This document shows, piece by piece, positions 45,371 to 55,386 of a stretch of DNA of 64,000 nt (position 1 is the first letter of the stretch; each line of letters starts with the position of its first letter). The notes under the pieces are model-generated. The model did not search any database, was not told the DNA's origin, and worked only from the letters and a program-made list of their open reading frames with translations. Source of the DNA: Rhodoplanes tepidamans (GTDB taxonomy: Bacteria; Pseudomonadota; Alphaproteobacteria; Rhizobiales; Xanthobacteraceae). The DNA lies in contig NZ_JAUSUJ010000007.1 in NCBI RefSeq assembly GCF_030813915.1, forward strand, positions 173,667-237,666, written 5' to 3'. The position numbers were made by a program, and so were the translations under genes.

Positions 45371-45616
45371 CGCTCGACGCCGCGGCGGCGGGCCCTGTCC
45401 TGCCGGGGTGGCGTCTACGCCTTTCGTCGAATCACGCGCCCCCGGCTGTGCCGAGTTCTTCAGACTTGTCATACCAACGCGCGAGAATGCGTGCGCTGCA
45501 GCGCGTTTTGTCGCGGAATCGTGGTGCACCGCCGCGGGACTTCGCCTTCGGCTTGTGGTAGCGCTCGCGACGATCAGACGGGCCGCCGGGACTCCGTCGC
45601 ATCCGAGGAGACCCCC

Positions 45617-46093
45617 ATGAGCCTGCTCCGCGTCGTCTATTACAGCCGCCAGCGCGTCGGCCGCCAGCAGGAGGCGATCGCCGACCAGCTCGCCGACATC
45701 CTCCAGGCGTCGATCGCCAACAACCGCCAGCACGGCATCACCGGCGCCATGATCATGGACCACCGCTGGGTCGTGCAGGTGCTGGAGGGACGGCCCGGCC
45801 CGGTCACCACGGCGTATCAGCGCATCGCCTGCGACGCGCGCCACTCCGACATCGTGCTGGCCGACCAGACGACCGTCGACGAGCGCCGCTTCCCCTACTG
45901 GTGGATGGCGGGCGCCGCCATCGAGCCCGACATGGGCGATCTGGTGCGGCGCTGGTGCGGCGACGAGGTCTTCGACCCCAGCCGCATGCCGCCGCGCCGG
46001 CTGGTCGATCTCACCGAGGCGGTGGTGACGGCCTACATGGAGCGCGCGCCGGTGCCGGTGCCGCGCGCCGCCGCGCAGCATCCGCAGGCCTGA
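45617..46093 (+). CDS. BLUF-domain blue-light sensor
   Basis: This 158-residue protein has a BLUF flavin domain (about 1-95). The key residues are Y8 (VVYYSR), Asn35/36 (ANNRQHGITG), Gln54 (VVQVLEG) and the Trp/Met switch in PYWWMAG. It has no output domain, only a Pro-rich tail. It should sense blue light through the FAD hydrogen-bond switch and act by a protein partner. Control of photosynthesis genes, as by AppA, is an inference in this phototroph. The ATG at 45617 follows GAGGAG. A 246-bp spacer upstream shows no gene. Confidence 0.88.
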   Translation: MSLLRVVYYSRQRVGRQQEAIADQLADILQASIANNRQHGITGAMIMDHRWVVQVLEGRPGPVTTAYQRIACDARHSDIVLADQTTVDERRFPYWWMAGAAIEPDMGDLVRRWCGDEVFDPSRMPPRRLVDLTEAVVTAYMERAPVPVPRAAAQHPQA

Positions 46094-46191
46094 GGCCGGC
46101 GCCGGCGACGCGAAACACCGCGTAAAATTTCGACCACATCCTCGCCCGAAACGGCTATTACCAAGCCCTCGACGACACTCGAGGTGCTGAC

Positions 46192-46581
46192 GTGAAGACG
46201 TTGTTCGGAATTGCGGTCGGCGCGGCCGTCGCGCTGGCCCTGACGGGCGGACCCGCCCTCGCCCAGATCGCGGCCCCGTCCCTCGACATCGGCGGCTCGA
46301 CCAGGAAGCTGACCTCGGAAGAGATCGAGAAGGAGAAGGCCGTCGACGAGGCCTATCGCGGCGCGATCCGGAAGATCCCCGAGAAGCAGACCGTGGTCGA
46401 TCCGTGGGGCTCGGTGCGGCAGGCGCCCTCGTCCACGACGGCGGCAAAGCCGCAGGCTCCGAAACAGCAGGCCCCGAAGCGGCAGACGGCGAAGCCGCAG
46501 ACGGCGAAGCCGCAGGCGGCGAAGCCGGCGCCGGCCAGCCCGCTGTCGACCTCCTCGGCCGCCTCCGCCCCCGGCCGGTAG
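46192..46581 (+). CDS. Secreted Lys/Pro/Ala-rich protein, unrecognised
   Basis: This 129-residue protein starts with GTG and has a signal peptide (TLFGIAVGAAVALALTGGPA, cut after ALAQ). A middle part SEEIEKEKAVDEAYRGAIRK looks like a coiled coil. The tail consists of imperfect repeats of KPQAP/KPQTA (about 85-115), a basic disordered segment. Small proteins of this design occur widely in Hyphomicrobiales and their role is unknown. Confidence 0.65.
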   Translation: MKTLFGIAVGAAVALALTGGPALAQIAAPSLDIGGSTRKLTSEEIEKEKAVDEAYRGAIRKIPEKQTVVDPWGSVRQAPSSTTAAKPQAPKQQAPKRQTAKPQTAKPQAAKPAPASPLSTSSAASAPGR

Positions 46582-46599
46582 GCCGGGCCGCCCGGTCCG

Positions 46600-47517
46600 T
46601 CACCCGCCGCCCTGATCGCGAAACGCCTGCGGCGTCATCCCGGTCTGCTTGCGGAAGAAGCGGGTGAAGTGCGACGGGTCCGCGAAGGACAGGTCGAAGC
46701 CGATCTCGTGGATCGGCTGCAGCGTAAAGACGAGCTGGCGCTTGGCCTCGGTGACGACGCGCTGGCGGATCAGGTGGCCGGCCGTGACGCCGGTGGCGCG
46801 CTTGACGTGGTCGTTGAGCCGGTCGGCCGTCATGGCGAGCCGTTCGGCGTAGAAGGCGAGCCGGCGCTCGCTGCGGAAATGCGCCTCGACGAGCTGCCGC
46901 AGCGCCTCGACCACCGGCGCCGCCGAGGCGAGCGACGGCGCGCCGTGCGCATGGGCGCGCTCGCGCCCGGCGGCGAGCCGCGCCACCGCGATGGCGATCA
47001 GCGCCAGATGGGCGCGCATCGCCAGCCGGTAGCCCTCGCGGGCGAGAAAGTGCTCCTCGTGCAGGTCGCGGAACAGCGCGTCGAGCCGCGCCGCCTCGGC
47101 CGCCTCGGCGATCGGCACCACCGGGTCGGCGGCGAGCGCCCGCAGCCGCGCCAGGGCCTCGCCGGAGCGCTCGCCGAGCCCGTGCGCCACGTCCTCCGTG
47201 AAGGTGACGACGAAGCCTTCCGTCTCTCCGGGCCGGAACCGGAAGCCGTGCGCCACGGTGGCCGGCACCAGGATGGCGCAGGGCGCCGCGAACGGCCGCG
47301 TCGCCGCCTCGTGGCTCATCTCGCCGCCGCCCGCGGCGATCAGCAGGATCTGGAAGAGGTTGCGGTGGCGATGCGCCCGGATCGTCCAGGCGTGGCGGGT
47401 CGAGCGCGACGAGATCGTCTCGACATGGACGAAGTCGAACGCCTGGTCCTCCGGCGGATCGCCGTAGAGGTGGAACAGCGGGAGCGCGGTCGCGGGGGTC
47501 GCCGTCGCGGAGATCAT
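46600..47517 (-). CDS. AraC-family transcriptional regulator (PobR-like)
   Basis: This 305-residue regulator has an N-terminal cupin-like effector domain (DFVHVETISSRSTRHAWTIR, HRHRNLFQILLIAAGGG) and a C-terminal AraC helix-turn-helix pair (LAMTADRLNDHVKRATGVTA, IHEIGFDLSFADPSHFTRFF). The domain order and AHRHRNLFQ are typical of PobR-like activators of aromatic catabolism. It lies about 1.2 kb from the pcaD gene, so control of an aromatic pathway is plausible. The end of the gene is convergent with the secreted Lys/Pro-rich protein. Confidence 0.88.
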   Translation of the reverse strand: MISATATPATALPLFHLYGDPPEDQAFDFVHVETISSRSTRHAWTIRAHRHRNLFQILLIAAGGGEMSHEAATRPFAAPCAILVPATVAHGFRFRPGETEGFVVTFTEDVAHGLGERSGEALARLRALAADPVVPIAEAAEAARLDALFRDLHEEHFLAREGYRLAMRAHLALIAIAVARLAAGRERAHAHGAPSLASAAPVVEALRQLVEAHFRSERRLAFYAERLAMTADRLNDHVKRATGVTAGHLIRQRVVTEAKRQLVFTLQPIHEIGFDLSFADPSHFTRFFRKQTGMTPQAFRDQGGG

Positions 47518-47700
47518 GGCGCCAGCTTACGCCACGCCCGCGGGTTTCGGAATGCGTCCGCGGCGATCCTCGCGGGGATCCTGGCGGCGATCGCCGCGGC
47601 GATCCTGGCGGCGCGGGCCGGCGGCCGGGACCGCGCCGGCGCCGCGGCCGCCGGGACGCCCCGCTGCCGCGCAGCGGGGCTCCCGTGAGGGTGTGCGCCG

Positions 47701-48003
47701 TCAGCGCTGGCCGTGCTGTCCGCCCGACGGCGCGCCGCCGTGCTGGCCCTGCTGACGCTGGTGATCCTGGCGCTGCTGATCCTGATGCTGCTGATCCTGG
47801 CGCCGGTCGCTCTGCTGCTGCTGCTGTTGCTGTTGCTGCTGCTGGCGATGCTGCGGCGCGCCCGGATCGCGGTGCTGGCCCTGCTGCTGCGGCGCGGCCG
47901 GGTCGCGATGCTGGCCCTGCTGGTGCTGGCCCTGCTGGTGCTGCTGGTGCTGGCCGCGCTGCTGGCCCTGGTTCTGCTGGGGGGTCCTGGTGTCCTGCGT
48001 CAT
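47701..48003 (-). CDS. Glutamine-rich low-complexity protein
   Basis: This 100-residue frame starts MTQDTRTPQQNQGQQRGQ and consists of about 44% glutamine, with His, Arg, Asp and Gly. It contains two copies of GQHRDP(A/G)AP and an uninterrupted run of eleven Gln. A GAGAGG ribosome site precedes the ATG. Sequence of this kind is intrinsically disordered and could form condensates or bind nucleic acid. The DNA is a CTG/CAG-rich microsatellite-like tract, so overlapping frames on the other strand read poly-Leu and poly-Ala. I cannot rule out that the frame is an artefact, but its hydrophilic, patterned composition favours a real gene. Confidence 0.5.
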   Translation of the reverse strand: MTQDTRTPQQNQGQQRGQHQQHQQGQHQQGQHRDPAAPQQQGQHRDPGAPQHRQQQQQQQQQQQSDRRQDQQHQDQQRQDHQRQQGQHGGAPSGGQHGQR

Positions 48004-48112
48004 GTGACGTCCTCTCGTTGTCCAGCCCGACGCGGATTTGGGCCGGCGATTGCGCCGAGATCAAGACGAGAGCATGTCTAACGACTTCGTGATCGTACCG
48101 CCTGCCGACCGT

Positions 48113-48128
48113 GCATCGTATACGATGC
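48113..48128. promoter_or_regulatory. Perfect 16-bp palindrome GCATCGTATACGATGC
   Basis: GCATCGTA is followed by its exact reverse complement TACGATGC. The ATCGTATACGAT core resembles operators bound by GntR/FCD-type regulators. It lies 110 bp upstream of the Gln-rich frame and 510 bp ahead of livH. No regulator gene is adjacent. Confidence 0.5.
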
Positions 48129-48319
48129 GATCACTCCTTCCGTCTTTCAGCCGACTGCACGCTTTCCGCTTCTCTCCTGCTCGGGCCTTGCGCATTCCGT
48201 CGCACCGGTGCGGTCCGAATACTTCCGGCTGCATCCTCGGCCGGCGGAGCGCCCGCAAAACAGTCACGGCCGCCCCGGCTCCACCGGCTCGGACCGGCGG
48301 CCGCCGATGCCGGCTCGCC

Positions 48320-48404
48320 ATGCCCGGCCTCGTGCCGGCCATCCACGTCTCGAAAGCCGTTCGACGACAAAGGCGTGGATGGCCGGGACGAGCCCGGCCA
48401 CGAC
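48320..48404. repeat. Dispersed inverted repeat GCCGGCCATCCACG / CGTGGATGGCCGG
   Basis: ATGCCCGGCCTCGTGCCGGC with CATCCACG faces CGTGGATGGCCGG with GAGCCCGGCCACGAC. A related copy without the left arm lies at 62267-62333. It is a typical extragenic palindrome. Confidence 0.65.
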
Positions 48405-48637
48405 CGACGGACGGGCCGGAGGCTGCCGCCGGGCGGGGTCAGGCATCCTCCTTGCAAGGCGCAGCCGGACCGGCGGACCACCCGCCCCGGGGGGAAAATC
48501 CCGCGACATGATCGAGCGTTGCCGGGCCGGGGGCCCACTGTTAGAAATGGAAACGTACGGTTGCGACAGCGGTGGGGGCCGCGGGCGGCCGCGCCGGCCG
48601 ACATGGCGAGCGGGCTAGCGGGGGCACGGACGAACGC

Positions 48638-49555
48638 ATGGACATCTTCGTTCAGCAGCTGATCAACGGGATCACGCTCGGATCCATCTACGGCCTGATC
48701 GCCATCGGCTACACCATGGTGTTCGGCATCATCGGGATGGTGAACTTCGCCCATGGCGACGTCTTCATGGTGTCGGCCTTCATCGCCCTGATCGCCTTCC
48801 TGGTGCTGACCACCTGGATCGGCATCGGCTCGGTGACGCTGGCGCTGTTCATCGTGCTGATCGTCGCCATGGCGCTGACCGCGGTGCTGAACTGGGGGAT
48901 CGAGCGCCTCGCCTACCGGCCGCTGCGCGGCTCGTTCCGGCTCGCCCCGCTGATCTCGGCGATCGGCATGTCGATCTTCCTGTCGAACTTCATCCAGGTG
49001 GCGCAGGGCCCGCGCAACAAGTCGATCCCGCCGCTGCTGTCCGGCGAGTTCGTGCTGATGGACGGCGGCGGCTACCAGGTCACCCTGTCCTACAAGCAGA
49101 TCATGGTGTGGGTGGTCACCGCGGTGCTGCTCGCCTGCTTCTGGTGGGTGGTCAGCCGCACCGCGCTGGGCCGCGCCCAGCGCGCCTGCGAGCAGGACCA
49201 GAAGATGGCGGCGCTGCTCGGCGTCGACGTCGACCGCACCATCTCGATCACCTTCGTGATCGGCGCCGCGCTGGCCGCCGTCGCCGGCACCATGTACCTC
49301 ATGTACTACGGCGTGATCAGCTTCGCCGACGGCTTCACGCCGGGCGTCAAGGCGTTCACGGCCGCCGTGCTGGGCGGCATCGGCTCGCTGCCCGGGGCGG
49401 TGATCGGCGGCCTGCTGATCGGCCTCGTCGAGACCCTGTGGTCGGCCTACTTCTCGATCGACTACAAGGACGTCGCCGCCTTCTCGATCCTCGCCATCGT
49501 GCTGATCTTCCTGCCCCAGGGCCTGCTCGGCCGTCCCGAGGTGGAGAAGGTGTGA
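48638..49555 (+). CDS. livH: Branched-chain amino acid ABC transporter permease LivH
   Basis: This 305-residue permease has about eight membrane helices and the family start [20 protein letters not shown]. The EAA-like loop is [20 protein letters not shown], and [20 protein letters not shown] lies near the end. It forms the inner-membrane pore with LivM, driven by LivG and LivF. The liv operon follows in the order H-M-G-F-DUF6867-K. A repeat cluster separates it from livM. Confidence 0.95.
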   Translation: MDIFVQQLINGITLGSIYGLIAIGYTMVFGIIGMVNFAHGDVFMVSAFIALIAFLVLTTWIGIGSVTLALFIVLIVAMALTAVLNWGIERLAYRPLRGSFRLAPLISAIGMSIFLSNFIQVAQGPRNKSIPPLLSGEFVLMDGGGYQVTLSYKQIMVWVVTAVLLACFWWVVSRTALGRAQRACEQDQKMAALLGVDVDRTISITFVIGAALAAVAGTMYLMYYGVISFADGFTPGVKAFTAAVLGGIGSLPGAVIGGLLIGLVETLWSAYFSIDYKDVAAFSILAIVLIFLPQGLLGRPEVEKV

Positions 49556-49590
49556 CGATGCGGGCGGAGCGGTCACGGCGCGGCGGACCG

Positions 49591-49735
49591 TCTCACCCTC
49601 TCCCGAGGGGAGAGGGTCGGTGGCGAGCGCAGCTCGCGACCGGGGTGAGGGGCGTAGGCGCAAGCGATCGGTCTCGGCGCCCCCTCACCCGCCGCGCTAC
49701 GCGCGTCGACCTCTCCCCGCCGGGGAGAGGCGAAG
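49591..49735. repeat. CCTCTCCC palindromes inside the livH-livM spacer
   Basis: CACCCTCTCCCGAGGGGAGAGGGT (49594-49617) and a second hairpin CCTCTCCCCGCCGGGGAGAGG near 49712-49732 belong to the family seen at 1031, 1941 and 42060. They occupy most of the 205-bp spacer between two co-transcribed genes and could stabilise or cut the mRNA. Confidence 0.7.
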
Positions 49736-49760
49736 CGACCTGCGTGACGCGGGGCGCCGC

Positions 49761-51145
<1,385 letters not shown>

Positions 51146-51146
<1 letters not shown>

Positions 51147-52051
51147 TGGCGGTGGCGCCTCCCCTGCTCCGGGTCGAGCACCTGACCATGCGGTTCGGCG
51201 GGCTCGTCGCCGTCGGCGACCTCGGCTTCACGGCGCGGCGCGGCGAGATCACGGCGCTGATCGGCCCCAACGGCGCGGGCAAGACCACGGTGTTCAACTG
51301 CATCACCGGCTTCTACAAGCCGACCGAGGGCCGCATCGCCGTGGTGCACGGCGAGGCGGGGCTGTGGGACGAGCTGGAGGCGCTGACCCGGCGCGGCGAC
51401 CGCCACCTGACGCTCGCCAATGGCGGCCTGTTCCTGCTCGAGCGCATGCCCGACCACCTGGTGTCGCGCCAGGCCAAGGTGGCGCGCACCTTCCAGAACA
51501 TCCGGCTGTTCTCCGGCATGACCGTGCTGGAGAACCTGCTGGTCGCCCAGCACGCGCCGCTGATGCTGGCCTCCGGCTTCTCCCTGCTCGGCGTGCTCGG
51601 CGTCGCGAGCTACCGGCGGGCCGAGCGCGCCGCCATCGACAAGGCGAAGCACTGGCTGGCGCTGACCGGTCTCCTCGACCGCGCCGACGAGCCGGCCGGC
51701 GCCCTGCCCTACGGCGCCCAGCGGCGGCTCGAGATCGCCCGCGCCATGTGCACCGACCCGGTGCTGCTGTGCCTCGACGAGCCCGCCGCCGGCCTCAATC
51801 CGCGCGAGAGCGCGGCGCTCAACGAGCTGATCCTGACCATCCGCGACCGCCACGCGACCTCGGTGCTGCTGATCGAGCACGACATGAGCGTGGTGATGGA
51901 GATCTCCGACCACGTCGTCGTGCTCGACTACGGCGTCAAGATCGCCGACGGCACCCCCGAGGAGGTCCGCAACGACCAGAAGGTGATCGCCGCCTATCTG
52001 GGCGTCGCCGACGACGAGGTCGAGGCCGTCGAGGCGGAGGTCGGGCTGTGA
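51146..52051 (+). CDS. livG: Branched-chain amino acid ABC transporter ATPase LivG
   Basis: This 301-residue ATPase has Walker A GPNGAGKT (about 42-49), the Q-loop FQNIRLFSGMTV, the signature LPYGAQRRLEIARAM, Walker B VLLCLDEPAAGLN and the switch EHDMSVVMEISDH. Compared with E. coli LivG it has a long insertion (VVHGEAGLWDELEALTRR...) between Walker A and the Q-loop. It hydrolyses ATP with LivF. Its start shares one base with the livM stop codon. A palindromic repeat follows before livF. Confidence 0.95.
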
Positions 52052-52075
52052 GGACAGAGGCGAACTGCTCTGCTG

Positions 52076-52214
52076 GTCGTTCCGGGGCGGCGCGACGCGC
52101 CGAACCCGGAATCCAGCCACGGGCTCGGAGTTTGTTGCTGGATTCCGGGTTCGCACCGGAGCCTGCACTCGGACGGCGCGCAGCGCCGATCCGGGTGGTG
52201 CGCCCCGGAATGAC
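52076..52214. repeat. Dispersed palindromic element, copy C, between livG and livF
   Basis: The left half GTCGTTCCGGGGCGG...CGAACCCGGAATCCAG and the right half CTGGATTCCGGGTTCGCA...GCGCCCCGGAATGAC match copy A. It carries an extra insertion of about 30 bp in its right half. It fills the spacer of a co-transcribed gene pair. Confidence 0.8.
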
Positions 52215-52237
52215 CGTCGTCTGGACGGAGTCCCGCC

Positions 52238-52984
52238 ATGGCTGAGCCGCTGCTCGCCGTGCGCGGCGTGAAGACCTATTACGGGAGCATCATGGCGCTG
52301 AAGGGCGTCGATCTCGCCGTGCACGAGGGCGAGATCGTCACCCTGATCGGCGCCAACGGGGCCGGCAAGTCGACCCTGATGATGACCATCTGCGGCAACC
52401 CGCGCGCCCGCGAGGGCCGCATCGTGTTCGACGGCCGCGACATCACGGCGCTGCCGACCCACGAGATCGCCCGCCTGCGCATCGCCCAGTCGCCCGAGGG
52501 GCGGCGCATCTTCGGCCGCATGACCGTGCTGGAGAACCTGCAGATGGGCATGGTGGCGGCCGGCCGCGACGCCGACCCGGCCGAGCTCGACCGCGTGCTC
52601 GCCTTCTTCCCGCGGCTCGCCGAGCGCATCGGCCAGCGCGGCGGCACGCTCTCCGGCGGCGAGCAGCAGATGCTCGCCATCGCCCGCGCCCTGATGAGCC
52701 GGCCGCGGCTCCTGCTGCTCGACGAGCCGTCGCTAGGGCTCGCGCCCCTGATCGCCCAGGCGATCTTCGACATCGTGCGCGAGCTGAACCGCTCGCGCGG
52801 CCTCACCGTGTTCCTGGTCGAGCAGAACGCCTTCCATGCGCTCAAGCTCGCCCACCGCGCCTATGTGATGGTCAACGGCACCATCACCATGACGGGCAGC
52901 GGGCGCGAGCTCCTCGAGCGGCCCGAGGTCAAGGCCGCCTATCTCGAAGGCGGCCGCCGCGAGGCGGCGACCACGGGGCACTAG
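52238..52984 (+). CDS. livF: Branched-chain amino acid ABC transporter ATPase LivF
   Basis: This 248-residue ATPase has Walker A GANGAGKST, the Q-loop QSPEGRRIFGRMTVLENL, the signature LSGGEQQMLAIARALM and Walker B LLLLDEPSLGLAP. It pairs with LivG to power uptake of branched-chain or other amino acids or amides. It starts 24 bp after the repeat that divides it from livG. A further repeat follows the stop, then the DUF6867 gene. Confidence 0.95.
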   Translation: MAEPLLAVRGVKTYYGSIMALKGVDLAVHEGEIVTLIGANGAGKSTLMMTICGNPRAREGRIVFDGRDITALPTHEIARLRIAQSPEGRRIFGRMTVLENLQMGMVAAGRDADPAELDRVLAFFPRLAERIGQRGGTLSGGEQQMLAIARALMSRPRLLLLDEPSLGLAPLIAQAIFDIVRELNRSRGLTVFLVEQNAFHALKLAHRAYVMVNGTITMTGSGRELLERPEVKAAYLEGGRREAATTGH

Positions 52985-53005
52985 ACGTGGTCGCGATGTC
53001 GTACC

Positions 53006-53112
53006 GTCATTCCGGGGCGCTGGCCGAAGGCCAGCGAACCCGGAATCCAGACACGAACGCCGCACGCGCGGCTGGATTCCGGGTCCGCGCGTTCCGCGCG
53101 TCCCGGAATGAC
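53006..53112. repeat. Dispersed palindromic element, copy D, after livF
   Basis: The left end GTCATTCCGGGGCGC and right end GCGCGTCCCGGAATGAC are near-perfect mirror images, with GAACCCGGAATCCAG facing CTGGATTCCGGGTCC inside. It lies between livF and the DUF6867 gene. Confidence 0.85.
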
Positions 53113-53136
53113 CGGCAATGAAACCGGGGCGCCGAC

Positions 53137-53466
53137 ATGCAAGGCCTGCTCTACGAGGAAAACTCCTTCGGCGTGTTCCTGCTGGTCACCGTCGTGCTGG
53201 GCGGCGCCGGCGCTTGGCTGTCGGGCCGCGCCATCGCGCGGATCTGGCGGCCGTGGTGGACGGCGGCGCTGGCCATGCTGGTGCTCGGCTTCGCGGTGCG
53301 CTTCGTCCACTTCGCGCTGTTCGACGGGACGCTGTTGTCGCCCTGGTTCTACGCGGTCGACACCGCGATCCTGATCGCCATCGCGCTTCTCGGCTTCCGC
53401 ACCACCCGGCGGCGCCAGATGGCGCGCCAGTACGGTTTCCTGCTGGCGCCGAGCGCCCCCGACTGA
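53137..53466 (+). CDS. DUF6867-like small membrane protein of the liv operon
   Basis: This 109-residue protein has three hydrophobic helices (SFGVFLLVTVVLGGAGAWLS, WTAALAMLVLGFAVRFVHFA and AVDTAILIAIALLGF) and a basic tail FRTTRRRQMARQYG. Proteins of this type recur between livF and livK in Hyphomicrobiales, so it is probably an accessory subunit of the transporter. No enzymatic motif is seen. The family name is from memory and should be confirmed. Confidence 0.75.
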   Translation: MQGLLYEENSFGVFLLVTVVLGGAGAWLSGRAIARIWRPWWTAALAMLVLGFAVRFVHFALFDGTLLSPWFYAVDTAILIAIALLGFRTTRRRQMARQYGFLLAPSAPD

Positions 53467-53664
53467 GCCGGCGGCGGCCGCCGCCGCCGGAGCGCCGGCG
53501 CGGCACCGCGCCGCGGGCGGGACGGCCGGCCCGGCCGGCGTTGCCGGATAACTTTCCGCCCCGATTCCGTGTCAAATGCGGGATCGTGCCGGTCCGAACG
53601 GGCGCCGCGGCGCCACCCGTCCATGGCCACACCCATGGCCCACGACCATTGCAGGAGGTGATCG

Positions 53665-54831
53665 ATGATCCACGGCGGGACCAAGGTCCTCCCATTCGGC
53701 CTCGCGCTCGGCCTGGCGCTCGGCCTCGCCACCACGGACGGCGCGCAGGCGCAGATCCGCATGGGCGTCGGCGGCCCGATGACGGGCGGCAGCGCCGCCT
53801 TCGGGGCGCAGCTCAAGCAGGGCGTCGAGCAGGCGGTTGCCGACATCAACGCGGCCGGCGGCATCATGGGCCAGAAGATCGAGCTGTCCGCCGGCGACGA
53901 CCGCGGCGACCCCAAGGAGGGCGTGTCGGTCGCCAACAAGTTCGCGGCCGACGGCGTCAAGTTCGTGGTCGGCCACTTCAACTCCGGCGTCACCATGCCG
54001 GCCTCGGAGGTCTATCAGGACAACGGCATGCTGTCGGTCACCCCGGCCGCCACCAACCCGAAGATCACCGAGCGCAAGATGTGGAACATGTTCCGCGTCT
54101 GCGGCCGCGACGACCAGCAGGGCGGCATGGCCGGCGCCATCATCGCCGACCGCTTCAAGGGCAAGCGCGTCGCCGTCATCCACGACAAGACGACCTACGG
54201 CCAGGGGCTGGCCGACGAGACCCGCAAGGCGATGAACGCCAAGGGCGTCAAGGAGGTCCTCTACGAGGGCGTCAACAAGGACGACAAGGACTTCACGGCG
54301 CTGGTCTCCAAGCTCAAGGCGGCCAATCCGGACCTCGTCTACTGGGGCGGCCTGCACGACACCGGCGGCCTGATCCTGCGCCAGATGCGCGACCAGGGCG
54401 TCAAGGCGCCGATGATGGGCGGCGACGGCATGGCCGACGACGAGTTCGCCTCGATCGCCGGCCCCGGCGCCGAGGGCACCCTGATGACCTTCTCGCCGGA
54501 CCCGCGTACCAACCCGAAGAACGCGGCGATCGTCGAGGTCTTCCGCAAGCGCGGGTTCGAGCCGCAGGCCTACACGCTGTACAGCTACGCCGGCGTGCAG
54601 ATCATCAAGGCGGCGATCGAGCAGGCGAAGTCCACCGACCCGAAGAAGGTGGCGGCCGTGATGGCGAGCGGCAAGCCGTTCGACACCGTGCTCGGCACCC
54701 TGTCGTTCGACAAGAAGGGCGACGTCTCCAACGACGGCTACCTGGTCGACGGCAAGAAGAAGGACCGCTACGTCCTCTATGTCTGGAAGAAGGGCCCGGA
54801 CGGCAAGCTGTCCTATTTCGAGGCGGAGTAG
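53665..54831 (+). CDS. livK: Branched-chain amino acid ABC transporter substrate-binding protein
   Basis: This 388-residue periplasmic protein has a signal peptide (VLPFGLALGLALGLATTDGA, cut after AQAQ) and the LivJ/LivK family core IRMGVGGPMTGGSAAFGAQL, VADINAAGGIMGQKIELSAG and RDDQQGGMAGAIIADRFKGK. It binds branched-chain amino acids or related ligands and delivers them to LivHM. A good ribosome site AGGAGGTGATC precedes the ATG. It is 198 bp after the DUF6867 gene and may have its own promoter. A terminator follows. Confidence 0.95.
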   Translation: MIHGGTKVLPFGLALGLALGLATTDGAQAQIRMGVGGPMTGGSAAFGAQLKQGVEQAVADINAAGGIMGQKIELSAGDDRGDPKEGVSVANKFAADGVKFVVGHFNSGVTMPASEVYQDNGMLSVTPAATNPKITERKMWNMFRVCGRDDQQGGMAGAIIADRFKGKRVAVIHDKTTYGQGLADETRKAMNAKGVKEVLYEGVNKDDKDFTALVSKLKAANPDLVYWGGLHDTGGLILRQMRDQGVKAPMMGGDGMADDEFASIAGPGAEGTLMTFSPDPRTNPKNAAIVEVFRKRGFEPQAYTLYSYAGVQIIKAAIEQAKSTDPKKVAAVMASGKPFDTVLGTLSFDKKGDVSNDGYLVDGKKKDRYVLYVWKKGPDGKLSYFEAE

Positions 54832-54895
54832 CCGCCGCGGACGGCCGAACGCGCCACCGACACCGCACCACCGACACCGCGCTATCGACACCGCG

Positions 54896-54922
54896 ACCCG
54901 CCGGGGCGACCCGGCGGGTTTT
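54896..54922 (+). terminator. Terminator after livK
   Basis: ACCCGCCGGG (54896-54905), a GCGA loop and CCCGGCGGGT (54910-54919) followed by TTTTCG form a clear intrinsic terminator. It ends the liv operon about 65 nt after the stop codon. Confidence 0.85.
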
Positions 54923-54981
54923 CGTTTCGGTCCGGCGTCCCCGCCGGCCGCCGTCGGTGCGCCCCGGCCGGTGCGCCACGG

Positions 54982-55386
54982 TCAGTGCGCCACGGTGCGG
55001 ACCGCGTCGTTGCAGGCCTGCTCGCAGGCCCGGCAGGCCTCTGCGCAGATGCGGCAGTGGGCGTGGTGCTTGGCGTGCCGCTCGCATTCGGCGGCGCACT
55101 GGCTGCAGGCGAGCGCACAGGTGCCGAGCATGCTCGACAGCACCGCCTCGTTGCCGCCGGTGCGGCGGCTCGCCAGCGCGCCGGTGGCCAGGCACACGTC
55201 GGCGCAGTCGAGGTCGAGGCGGATGCACTGGCGGAGCTGGTCGACCATCTCCTCGCCCAGGCAGGCGTCGGCGCACGAGGTGCAGGCCTGGGCGCAGGCG
55301 TAGCAGGCCTCGATGCAGCGGATCAGCGCGTCGTTGGCATGGCCGCGGATGTCGGGGTGGCTGCGGATCATCTGTTGGGCGTGCAT
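54982..55386 (-). CDS. Four-helix-bundle copper-storage-like protein (DUF326)
   Basis: This 134-residue protein contains 18 cysteines, many spaced C-x3-C along helices (RCIEACYACAQACTSCADAC, then CAAECERHAKHHAHCRICAE). The pattern matches DUF326/Csp proteins, in which an inward-facing cysteine array in a four-helix bundle binds many Cu(I) ions. No signal peptide is seen, so it should be cytosolic (Csp3-like). It would buffer copper, perhaps relevant to cytochrome or photosynthetic electron transfer. It is monocistronic, convergent to livK. Confidence 0.88.
   Translation of the reverse strand: MHAQQMIRSHPDIRGHANDALIRCIEACYACAQACTSCADACLGEEMVDQLRQCIRLDLDCADVCLATGALASRRTGGNEAVLSSMLGTCALACSQCAAECERHAKHHAHCRICAEACRACEQACNDAVRTVAH

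Larger units (their letters stand above)
48004..48637. other. Long spacer before the liv operon
   Basis: No gene is supported. It holds a perfect 16-bp palindrome (48113-48128), an AT-richer stretch near 48080-48140, and a long inverted repeat (48320-48404). The liv promoter is probably near 48500-48600. Confidence 0.45.

Noticed and set aside
47713..48081. A Leu-rich membrane-like frame on the plus strand
   Set aside because: It is the antisense reading of the CAG-rich tract and gives poly-Leu by composition. The Gln-rich minus-strand frame has the better start and ribosome site.
1031..49735. CCTCTCCC palindromes as a possible CRISPR or terminators
   Set aside because: The copies are single or paired, scattered, and lack regular spacers or T-tracts. 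They behave like dispersed extragenic repeats. No CRISPR array is present in the window.
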